Origin: Ruminococcus sp. UBA4321
GTDB lineage: Bacteria > Bacillota > Clostridia > Oscillospirales > Ruminococcaceae
Assembly: GCA_002393815.1 (NCBI GenBank)
Contig: DGUB01000105.1
Coordinates: forward strand, 1 to 20,603
Reading direction: 5' to 3'
DNA length: 20,603 nt
Positions 14,685 through 20,603 of this stretch are shown here, in pieces. Position 1 is the stretch's first letter, and each line of letters starts with the position of its first letter. The position numbers were made by a program, and so were the translations under genes. The notes below the pieces were generated by a model. It ran no database searches and was not told the origin of the DNA. It saw only the letters and a list, made by a program, of their open reading frames with translations.

Positions 14685-15272
14685 TTACTGCATTCGTTTT
14701 TTTCTGATTCCGACGATAATAACAATTCCGCCGAGCAGGAACATTCCCAGACACAAGCCGCCCTGCAAAAGTCGGGTTCTTGTGGTATTAATAGAATACC
14801 CCGTGAGCGTGATGCCCTCTTCATCAAAGTCCACACCTTCAAAGTATTCGCTGAGATAGCCATTCATCTCACTGTCATTGAATTCCAGATTGCCCGTAAG
14901 TGTCACAGGCACGGGCTGAACGTCTTCATCCTCGGAATAGGTTGCATCCGTCAGGAGATTCATTGCCATAATCGTATCTTTTCTGCTGATTTCCGCAGAG
15001 ATAATCATATCATTCTCGGTCAGTACGGCAAACTGCTGTGTTTTTCCGGTGGGAATAAATCCGTAATATTCATTGGTTTCGGCATAGTTTCCGAGCGATA
15101 CCCAGCAGGTATATGTTACATACTGATGTTCCGGAATCTGTTCGTTATTTTCAAAAACTTCATTTAAGTCGACTGTATTTCCTGCGAAAATATAACCTGC
15201 ATCATGCACTAACAGGACAATTCCCATAATGCTCAGAAACAAGCCGAATATGATGGTAAAAACGGGACGCAT
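14685..15272 (-). CDS. Bitopic membrane protein of unknown function
   Basis: The 195 residues have one hydrophobic helix at each end: residues about 5-31, lightly charged at the N-terminus, and residues about 168-189 followed by basic RKKRMQ. The 135-residue middle part is acidic and beta-rich and should lie outside the cell, giving a loop tethered at both ends. I recognise no motif and will not name a family. AAAGGAG lies 6 nt before the ATG. The gene starts 17 nt behind the Nudix-HAD stop, so it is probably the second gene of that unit, and a terminator follows directly. A link in function to the Nudix-HAD enzyme is not evident. Confidence 0.8.
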   Translation of the reverse strand: MRPVFTIIFGLFLSIMGIVLLVHDAGYIFAGNTVDLNEVFENNEQIPEHQYVTYTCWVSLGNYAETNEYYGFIPTGKTQQFAVLTENDMIISAEISRKDTIMAMNLLTDATYSEDEDVQPVPVTLTGNLEFNDSEMNGYLSEYFEGVDFDEEGITLTGYSINTTRTRLLQGGLCLGMFLLGGIVIIVGIRKKRMQ

Positions 15273-15289
15273 ATTTTTCTCCTTTAAAT

Positions 15290-16477
15290 TTATAACAATG
15301 TTTCAAGAAATGCTTTTGCTTCGGTCAGGCTTGCAAATTTTTTCCAGCTGAGTGCGACAGTCTCCTGATTTTCCGGCTGAATATCCGGAATATGAATCGG
15401 ATAGGTTTTTGCTCTGTAAGCACTGCGGATGCCGTTGACGGAATCCTCAAAAGCCAGACAGGTCTCCGGAGAAAGTTCCAGTGCTTTGCAGGCTTTCGAG
15501 AAAATTTCCGGATGGGGCTTGCCGTTCTGCACCATATCGCCGGTGATGACTTTATCGAAATACTGTAACAATCCGGCTCGTTCAAGCTGTCTGCGGACGG
15601 TTTCCTCTCTGGTGGAACTTGCCACGGCAAGGCGGATATTTCTGGATTTGAGGAATTTCAGAATTTCTTCCGCACCCTCTTTGACGGGAAGATTCTGTGC
15701 AAGGGCTTCTTTTGTCAGATTCCGGGCAGTTTCCAGAAAATTCTGATAATCGAAATCTTTGCCGTAAGTCTTTTCAAAGAAAGCAAGCGTACTTTCCCGA
15801 TTCAGACCGATGCAAGCCATTTTTGCCCTCTGGACATCAGCGAAGCCGACAAGTTCGGCAGCTTTGTCCCACGTTTCGGAGCAGACACGCTCGGTATCCA
15901 GAAGCAGACCGTCCATATCGAACACAGCACCCCGGATTTCTGCCGGACTGCCGAACGGGAAAATTCTTGTTCCGGGAAAATGCTTTTCATAGAGTTCAAA
16001 CAGCGTCCACTGAAACATGTACGGAATCACCTGATGCGTATGCAGAAGGGCTTCCCATTCGGGTTTGGTCACCCATTTTGCTTCGGCAACTTCTTCGGGC
16101 TGAAGTTTCAGTTCCAGATGTTCGGAATCTATCTGTGCAATCCAGTAATCATCCCAGATATTATAGTTCCGGAACGAGAAAATCGGCTCTGTGCCGGTAA
16201 AATCCAGATGCAGACCGAGTTCTTCTTCGGCTTCGCGGGTGACAGCGGAACGGCTGTCATCGCCTGACTGTGCAATGCCGCCGAGGGAGATATCCCACAT
16301 ATCCGGCCAGCTCGCCTTATTTTTCACACGTTTCTGCACCAGAAATCTTCCCTGCTTATCGAACAGCAGCAGATGAATGACTAAAATAAATTCATCTGGT
16401 TTTCTGGGCTTGCCTCTCTGGACAGTTCTCCCCGTCAGATTTCTGTGAATGTCATAAATATCCTGATATTCCGGCAT
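15290..16477 (-). CDS. Nudix hydrolase fused to a HAD-superfamily phosphatase
   Basis: One 395-residue chain carries two hydrolase domains. Residues about 5-165 are a Nudix domain of the Idi/YfcD-like group, with the Nudix box at 67-89: G67, D73 in place of the first Glu, then R81-E82, E84-E85-E86 and G88-L89. Residues about 180-395 are a HAD subfamily IA (beta-phosphoglucomutase-like) domain with FDMDG (nucleophile D187, D189), VASSTR (motif II, 285-290), K320 in NGKPHP and FEDS (E344, D345). The Nudix part should split a nucleoside-diphosphate-X substrate and the HAD part could remove a phosphate from the product, but the substrate is unknown. The ATG at 16477 is chosen because AGAGG lies 9 nt upstream; the frame also runs to 16528, but that start would lie inside the promoter. 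It leads a unit with the bitopic gene. Confidence 0.9.
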   Translation of the reverse strand: MPEYQDIYDIHRNLTGRTVQRGKPRKPDEFILVIHLLLFDKQGRFLVQKRVKNKASWPDMWDISLGGIAQSGDDSRSAVTREAEEELGLHLDFTGTEPIFSFRNYNIWDDYWIAQIDSEHLELKLQPEEVAEAKWVTKPEWEALLHTHQVIPYMFQWTLFELYEKHFPGTRIFPFGSPAEIRGAVFDMDGLLLDTERVCSETWDKAAELVGFADVQRAKMACIGLNRESTLAFFEKTYGKDFDYQNFLETARNLTKEALAQNLPVKEGAEEILKFLKSRNIRLAVASSTREETVRRQLERAGLLQYFDKVITGDMVQNGKPHPEIFSKACKALELSPETCLAFEDSVNGIRSAYRAKTYPIHIPDIQPENQETVALSWKKFASLTEAKAFLETLL

Positions 16478-16507
16478 GATATAAAACCTCTTTTCCTGAT
16501 TTTTTTT

Positions 16508-16536
16508 ATTATAGAACTTTTCCGGCAAAAAGTCAA
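16508..16536 (-). promoter_or_regulatory. Sigma-A promoter of the Nudix-HAD gene
   Basis: On the minus strand TTGACT (16531-16536), 17 nt and TATAAT (16508-16513). The start should be near 16501, which rules out the longer reading frame from 16528. Confidence 0.82.
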
Positions 16537-16586
16537 GCGGGATACAGAATTCTATAAAAAATTCATAATTTTTTAAAAAAATCTTC

Positions 16587-16614
16587 TTGATTTCTGTATA
16601 GATTATGTTATAAT
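16587..16614 (+). promoter_or_regulatory. Sigma-A promoter of the VWA gene
   Basis: TTGATT (16587-16592), 16 nt and TATAAT (16609-16614). It is divergent from the Nudix-HAD promoter; the two -35 elements lie about 50 bp apart. Confidence 0.7.
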
Positions 16615-16652
16615 AAATAGTAATATTTTAAATTCAGAAGGAGGAATTTCCC

Positions 16653-17300
16653 ATGGCAGACAACAACCTGACCGAACTGGTGTTTATTCTCGACCGCAGC
16701 GGCTCTATGAGCGGACTGGAAAAAGATACTATCGGCGGCTTCAACGGCATGATTGAAAAACAGAAAAAAGAAGAAGGCAAAGCCTTTGTCACAACGATTC
16801 TGTTCGATGACAAAATCGAAACACTGCATGACCGCGCAGACCTGAAAGAAATCCAGACGCTTACCGACAAAGATTATACTGTCCGCGGCATGACGGCTCT
16901 GCTGGATGCTGTCGGCAGTACTATCAATCATATCAGCAATATTCATAAATACGCCCGTCCGGAAGATGTGCCGGCACATACCATGTTCATCATCACAACC
17001 GACGGCATGGAGAACGCAAGCCGTGAATTCAATTATCAGAAAATCAAATCCCTGATTGAAGAAAAGAAACAGCTCGGCTGGGAATTTCTCTTTATCGGCG
17101 CGAACATCGATGCTGTTACAGAAGGCGCAAAACTCGGAATTTCGGCAGAACGTGCCGTCAGATACGCTTCTGACAGCATCGGCACACGAACACTTTATGA
17201 AAACATTTCCGCGCCTATCTCCCAGATGAGAAGCAACCAGAAAATTTCTGACGTATGGCGCAAAAACATCGACAACGACAGAAAAAAACGCGGAAAATAA
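16653..17300 (+). CDS. Stand-alone von Willebrand factor A domain protein
   Basis: A 215-residue soluble protein made almost wholly of one VWA domain. The metal-ion-dependent adhesion site is complete: D14-R-S16-G-S18 near the start, T81 in RGMTALLDA and D117 in ITTDGMEN. There is no signal peptide or membrane segment, so it is predicted cytoplasmic. It resembles the tellurium-resistance-type and YegL-like single VWA proteins; such domains usually act as metal-dependent protein-binding modules. No MoxR-type ATPase, Ter gene or other usual partner lies beside it. AGGAGG lies 8 nt before the ATG. The gene has its own promoter and a terminator 2 nt after the stop, so it is monocistronic. The very basic tail (residues 203-215) may be a contact site. 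Confidence 0.88.
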   Translation: MADNNLTELVFILDRSGSMSGLEKDTIGGFNGMIEKQKKEEGKAFVTTILFDDKIETLHDRADLKEIQTLTDKDYTVRGMTALLDAVGSTINHISNIHKYARPEDVPAHTMFIITTDGMENASREFNYQKIKSLIEEKKQLGWEFLFIGANIDAVTEGAKLGISAERAVRYASDSIGTRTLYENISAPISQMRSNQKISDVWRKNIDNDRKKRGK

Positions 17301-17301
17301 C

Positions 17302-17331
17302 AAAAACTGCCGGACAATCCGGCAGTTTTTT
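17302..17331. terminator. Bidirectional terminator between VWA and LURP-one genes
   Basis: AAAAACTGCCGGA (17302-17314), a 3-nt loop and TCCGGCAGTTTTT (17318-17330) form a perfect 13-bp stem with T-runs in both directions. The last base overlaps the stop codon of the convergent gene at 17331. Confidence 0.9.
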
Positions 17332-17606
17332 CAGGAACGCTTACTGTGAAATGCTTCATCCAGAATGACGGTCAGCATCACAACAAGAAGCTCATCAGAA
17401 TCGTTTATGATTTCCATTTTGTAGGAATCCCCGACAGCAATGATTTTCTTTCTTACTACTGCATACACATTTTTCTGTTTGTCGATGAATTTAAAATTCA
17501 TACCGAGTGCATCACCGTCCAGTTTCCAGCCGCGAGCGTCATAATCCATATCCTTTTCTTCCAGAAGTTTCAGCACTTTCTGCTGCATTACTAAATTGAC
17601 AGCCAT
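17331..17606 (-). CDS. Short LURP-one-related (LOR) family protein, about half length
   Basis: The 91-residue product matches, from memory, the C-terminal half of LURP-one-related proteins (YxjI/DUF567 group, Tubby-like fold): a GWKLDGDALGMNF strand, then YAVVRKKIIAVGDSYKMEI (the usual pattern is xxISKKWxxWGDxYEI) and a final hydrophobic helix DELLVVMLTVILDE. Full members have about 160 residues, so the first repeat half is missing. The upstream DNA does not encode it in any frame I could recognise, and a proper promoter and a GGAG 10 nt before the ATG point to a real short gene and not a fragment. The role of bacterial LOR proteins is not settled; phospholipid or membrane binding is assumed by analogy with Tubby and scramblases. 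It is convergent with the VWA gene. Confidence 0.75.
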   Translation of the reverse strand: MAVNLVMQQKVLKLLEEKDMDYDARGWKLDGDALGMNFKFIDKQKNVYAVVRKKIIAVGDSYKMEIINDSDELLVVMLTVILDEAFHSKRS

Positions 17607-17656
17607 TTCTTTGAAACTCCAATCTGATTATTTTTGAACCGTTTTGATTCGCTTTT

Positions 17657-17685
17657 ATTTTAGCACAGCTTCATAAAAATGTCAA
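17657..17685 (-). promoter_or_regulatory. Sigma-A promoter of the LURP-one gene
   Basis: On the minus strand TTGACA (17680-17685), 17 nt and TAAAAT (17657-17662), the latter with a TGC extension. The start is expected near 17650, about 44 nt before the gene. Confidence 0.82.
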
Positions 17686-17735
17686 TGTTTTCCGTTTAAA
17701 TTCAGTTATCTACACAAGAAAAGCACTATTATTTT

Positions 17736-17753
17736 TTTGTGATATTACACAAA
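17736..17753. promoter_or_regulatory. Inverted repeat, possible operator upstream of the LURP-one promoter
   Basis: TTTGTG-ATATTA-CACAAA has perfect 6-bp arms. It lies about 50 bp upstream of the -35 of the LURP-one gene and is similar in form to Rex or CRP/FNR-type sites (TGTGA-N-TCACA), though the inner positions do not match fully. It could also be chance in AT-rich DNA. Confidence 0.3.
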
Positions 17754-17803
17754 TTTCTTGTTTTTTTACAGTCCCCTCCGCCGAACAGAAAAACGCGGCA
17801 AAT

Positions 17804-17832
17804 AAAAAATTATCCCCTGAATGTCAGAGGAT
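17804..17832 (-). terminator. Terminator of the cardiolipin synthase gene
   Basis: On the minus strand ATCCTCTGA (17824-17832) pairs with TCAGGGGAT (17812-17820), with one G-T pair and a 3-nt loop, and is followed by a T-run. It lies 6 nt after the stop codon. Confidence 0.82.
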
Positions 17833-17838
17833 AAATTT

Positions 17839-19413
17839 TTACATCAGCGGTGCAATCAGCTTCATGATGCTGCCTGTGATTTTATAGAACAGCTTTTCAT
17901 GGCGGATAGATTCCGGGCTGACTTCGCGGCATTTTTCGAGCGTCTGCTGAAAATCGGCTTCGATTTCCGGAATGCAGGAATTTTTGTAGAGATAGGTAGC
18001 GCATTCAAAATGATGATACAGACTGCGGTAATCCAGATTGATAGTTCCGACAACTGCTTTTTCATCATCACTGACGAATACTTTCGCATGAACAAAACCG
18101 GGTATATATTCATAAATCCTGACCCCGGCGCGGACAAGTACAGAATAATGCGACTTTGCAAGGGCATAGGCGGCTTTTTTATCCGGAATGCCCGGCAGAA
18201 TCAGCCGGACATCAATGCCCCTCTGCGCTGCGAATTTCAGAGCAGCTTCCAGTTCGTTGTCAAGAATCAGATAGGGTGTCATGATATGGACATAATGCTT
18301 GGCGCGGCTGAGAATGTCCATATAGACATTTTCGCCGACATGCTGCCCGTCCAGAGGGCAGTCACAGTAAGGCATGACATAACCGTCCGTTTTTTCATGC
18401 GGTACAAAATCCAGAAACTTATCCCACTGCATTTCCTGTTCCGTCATATTCCACATCTGGAGAAACATCAGCGTAAAACTCCGGACGGCTTCGCCTTTGA
18501 GCATGACAGCCGTATCTTTCCAGTGTCCGAAGCGTTCGATATGATTGATATATTCATCTGCCAGATTCACGCCGCCGTTGAATGCCGTCACCCCGTCGAT
18601 GACTAAAATTTTCCGGTGGTCGCGGTAATTGAAATATGTCGAAAGAAAAGGCGAAATCGGCGAGAACGGCTTGCACCTGATGCCGAGTTTTTCCATCCGT
18701 TTCGGATAATCTGCCGTCAGGGTAGACATTTCGCACATACCGTCGTACATGACGCGGACATCTACACCCTGCGCGGCTTTTTCTGCGAGAATTTTCAGAA
18801 TGCTGCCCCACATGAAGCCTTCTGCAATAATAAAATATTCTAAAAAAATAAATTTTTCTGCTTTTTTGAGTTCTTCCAGCACTGCCCGGAATTTATATTC
18901 CCCCAGTGCGAAATATTCCACTTCCGTATTTTCATACAGCGGAAAACAGCCTGTCCGGTTGAGATAATAACACAAATCATCCGTTGCAGAACTGACAATC
19001 TCCGGTTTCCGGAGCGTTTCCTGCTTCTGGAGAAGTTTTCCTCTGGTATCTTCAATCATTTCCGTCATTCTGTCCCGTTCCAGCCTGTGTCCGATATCTG
19101 CTTCTGTAAACCACAGCATGACCGATGCCGGCACTGGAAACAGCATCATCAGCACCAGCCAGGTCAGCTTGGCACTTGCGTCCATCTCATTCCGGAACAG
19201 ATAAAAAACCATCAGCACGGCAAAAACCATCTGCGCACCGGCGAACCACTTGAAATACTCACTCAGCCACCGGTAAGCCGTCAGCAGCAGATTCAGTTCC
19301 AGAATCAGCAACAGCACGACAATTCCCACACGGCTGAACACCAGACGCAGAATCCCCTTTCTCTGCCTTGGAATCAGCCGGAGCAATTCTTCTTCTGGTT
19401 CGTTTGTCTTCAT
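17839..19413 (-). CDS. cls: Cardiolipin synthase-type phospholipase D family protein
   Basis: Predicted to join two phosphatidylglycerol molecules into cardiolipin and glycerol at the membrane. The 524 residues start with a short basic cytosolic part, then three hydrophobic segments (about 29-46, 57-73, 84-102), one more than the usual two, and two PLD phosphodiesterase motifs: HRKILVID (H266, K268, D273) and HAKVFVSD (H442, K444, D449), each followed by the typical GGVN or GTINLD strand. Length and order fit bacterial Cls (about 480-520). The ATG at 19413 is preceded by GGAGG at 8 nt; an in-frame codon at 19455 would lie inside the rplQ terminator. No promoter is visible between rplQ and this gene, so it may depend on read-through of the rplQ terminator. 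Confidence 0.9.
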   Translation of the reverse strand: MKTNEPEEELLRLIPRQRKGILRLVFSRVGIVVLLLILELNLLLTAYRWLSEYFKWFAGAQMVFAVLMVFYLFRNEMDASAKLTWLVLMMLFPVPASVMLWFTEADIGHRLERDRMTEMIEDTRGKLLQKQETLRKPEIVSSATDDLCYYLNRTGCFPLYENTEVEYFALGEYKFRAVLEELKKAEKFIFLEYFIIAEGFMWGSILKILAEKAAQGVDVRVMYDGMCEMSTLTADYPKRMEKLGIRCKPFSPISPFLSTYFNYRDHRKILVIDGVTAFNGGVNLADEYINHIERFGHWKDTAVMLKGEAVRSFTLMFLQMWNMTEQEMQWDKFLDFVPHEKTDGYVMPYCDCPLDGQHVGENVYMDILSRAKHYVHIMTPYLILDNELEAALKFAAQRGIDVRLILPGIPDKKAAYALAKSHYSVLVRAGVRIYEYIPGFVHAKVFVSDDEKAVVGTINLDYRSLYHHFECATYLYKNSCIPEIEADFQQTLEKCREVSPESIRHEKLFYKITGSIMKLIAPLM

Positions 19414-19431
19414 GCGTTTCACCTCCGGATT

Positions 19432-19460
19432 AAAAAACCGGTATGCTTCTGGCATACCGG
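19432..19460 (-). terminator. Terminator of the rpoA-rplQ operon
   Basis: On the minus strand CCGGTATGC (19452-19460) and GCATACCGG (19438-19446) form a perfect 9-bp stem with a 5-nt loop, followed by TTTTTT (19432-19437). It marks the end of the ribosomal protein operon, with the cls ribosome binding site only 10 nt beyond. Confidence 0.9.
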
Positions 19461-19486
19461 CTTTCTTTCAGCTTATCAAATCAAAC

Positions 19487-19831
19487 TCAGTCTACCAGTT
19501 TGATGATTGCCATTTCGGCAGCATCACCGCGGCGCGGACCTGTCTTGATAATCTGTGTATATCCGCCCTTGCGGTCAGCATATTTCGGCGAAATTTCGTC
19601 GAACAGCTTCTTTGCAACAGCTTCCTTTGTCACATAGGAATATACCTGTCTCTTGCTGTGCAGGTCAGTATTCTTTCCCAGTGTAATCATCTTTTCCGCA
19701 ACGCTGCGTACTTCCTTTGCTCTTGTGACAGTTGTTTCCACCTGTCCGTTTTCCAGCAGGAATGTTACCATAGCTCTGAGCATAGCGGTTCTGTGAGCAG
19801 TCGTTCTGCCCAGTTTTCTTGTACCCGGCAT
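19487..19831 (-). CDS. rplQ: 50S ribosomal protein L17
   Basis: Structural protein of the large ribosomal subunit near the exit tunnel. The 114 residues start with the family signature [20 protein letters not shown] and include the conserved [21 protein letters not shown] region (34-54); length is typical for bacterial L17. The ATG at 19831 is preceded by GGAG at 10 nt. It lies 44 nt behind rpoA, the usual order at the end of the alpha operon in Firmicutes, and is followed by the operon terminator. Confidence 0.98.
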   Translation of the reverse strand: MPGTRKLGRTTAHRTAMLRAMVTFLLENGQVETTVTRAKEVRSVAEKMITLGKNTDLHSKRQVYSYVTKEAVAKKLFDEISPKYADRKGGYTQIIKTGPRRGDAAEMAIIKLVD

Positions 19832-19875
19832 TCGTATTCAACTCCTTTGCGAATATTAAATCATCTTGCGTTCTC

Positions 19876-20603
19876 TCAGTCTTCTTCCGAAGAGAGGTCA
19901 AAGCCCAGGGACTGGAGCTTTTCTTTCACTTCGTCGAAAGACTTCTTGCCCAGATTACGCACTTTCATCATTTCTTCCTCGGACTTGTTAATCAAGTCGT
20001 CTACCGTATTGATGCCGGCACGCTTCAGGCAATTGAAAGAACGTACCGACAAGTCAAGTTCCTCAATGGTCATCTCAAGGATTTTTTCCTTGCCCTTGTC
20101 GTCTTTCTCTACGAGAACTTCGGGAATGCACGCTTCGTCTGACAAATCGACGAACAGTTTCAGATGCTCGTTGAGGAGATTGGCTGCCTGTGACAGAGCC
20201 TCTTTTGCAGAGATGGTACCGTCTGTCCATACCTCCATCGTGAGCTTGTCATAGTCGGTGACCTGTCCGAGACGTGTATTCTCCACGGTATAGTTCACCT
20301 TTAAAACAGGAGTATAAATGCTGTCTACGGCAATTACATCCAGCGGCATGTCCTGCATCTGCTGCTTGTTGCGTTCAGCGGATACATAGCCTCTGCCCTT
20401 GTCGATGGTAATTTCCATATGAAGCTTTGCATCTTTGCCCAGAGTTGCAATATGCATCTCGGGGTGCAGAATTGTCACTTCAGAATCTGCTTCAATATCG
20501 CCCGCTGTGACTTCGCATTCGCCTTCAGCGTCAATCAGAAGTGTTTTGGGACCGTCGCCGTATAATTTGGCAGTCAGTCCTTTCAGGCTCAGGATGATTT
20601 CTG
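19876..20603 (-). CDS. rpoA: RNA polymerase alpha subunit, 5' part outside window
   Basis: Dimerises to start RNA polymerase assembly; its C-terminal domain contacts UP elements and activators. The window shows about 241 C-terminal residues; the first 70 or so lie beyond the right edge. Visible are the end of the first domain with the [11 protein letters not shown] and [12 protein letters not shown] stretches, [22 protein letters not shown], and the C-terminal domain with [22 protein letters not shown] and [17 protein letters not shown], containing the helix-hairpin-helix that binds DNA. The frame continues upstream of the first visible Met to the window end without a stop. It is co-transcribed with rplQ. 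Confidence 0.98.
   Translation of the reverse strand, partial: EIILSLKGLTAKLYGDGPKTLLIDAEGECEVTAGDIEADSEVTILHPEMHIATLGKDAKLHMEITIDKGRGYVSAERNKQQMQDMPLDVIAVDSIYTPVLKVNYTVENTRLGQVTDYDKLTMEVWTDGTISAKEALSQAANLLNEHLKLFVDLSDEACIPEVLVEKDDKGKEKILEMTIEELDLSVRSFNCLKRAGINTVDDLINKSEEEMMKVRNLGKKSFDEVKEKLQSLGFDLSSEED

Noticed and set aside
17706..17714. DnaA-box-like TTATCTACA
   Set aside because: It is a single site with one mismatch, with no cluster or DNA-unwinding region nearby, so it is not evidence for an origin.

Overview
The window looks like a chromosomal stretch of a Gram-positive, cellulosome-forming gut Clostridium relative, most likely Ruminococcus or a close member of the Oscillospiraceae. 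The evidence is a secreted GH5 endoglucanase ending in a dockerin, a spoIIE gene with a Spo0A-type box in its promoter, a Firmicute-type RpoA and L17, strong AGGAGG-like ribosome binding sites, and many sigma-A promoters with 17-bp spacers. I see no mobile elements, tRNAs, rRNAs or CRISPR arrays. The species is inference only.

Layout. Positions 1-1165 (minus) hold the 5' 60% or so of glgB, glycogen branching enzyme, preceded by a leader of about 260 nt that looks structured and has its own promoter. Positions 1553-3817 (minus) are spoIIE. Upstream, in the same direction, come a cytoplasmic-looking BspA-type leucine-rich repeat protein and rsmA (ksgA), probably one transcription unit. Divergent from rsmA is a membrane-anchored L,D-transpeptidase (6555-8510, plus). 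Next is a three-gene membrane operon (8675-12556, plus): a 908-residue polytopic protein, a CPBP-family membrane protease and a small membrane protein. It ends at a bidirectional terminator shared with the convergent GH5-dockerin cellulase (12622-14466, minus). The cellulase has a perfect consensus promoter overlapped and followed by palindromes.

The right part holds a two-gene minus-strand unit (Nudix-HAD fusion, then a bitopic protein of unknown function), divergent from a stand-alone VWA protein. The VWA gene converges on a short LURP-one-related protein. Then come a cardiolipin-synthase-type phospholipase D protein, rplQ and the 3' part of rpoA, all on the minus strand. The PLD gene sits just behind the rplQ terminator with no visible promoter of its own.

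Functionally this is a mix of housekeeping (rpoA, rplQ, rsmA, glgB, cls), cell envelope (L,D-transpeptidase, PLD, membrane operon), sporulation (spoIIE) and fibre degradation (GH5). No clearly new multi-gene defence or biosynthetic system is visible. The most interesting signals are regulatory (spoIIE, GH5 and glgB upstream regions) and unusual domain arrangements (Nudix-HAD fusion, LRR protein with a duplicated 69-residue helical tail, half-length LURP-one protein, membrane operon).
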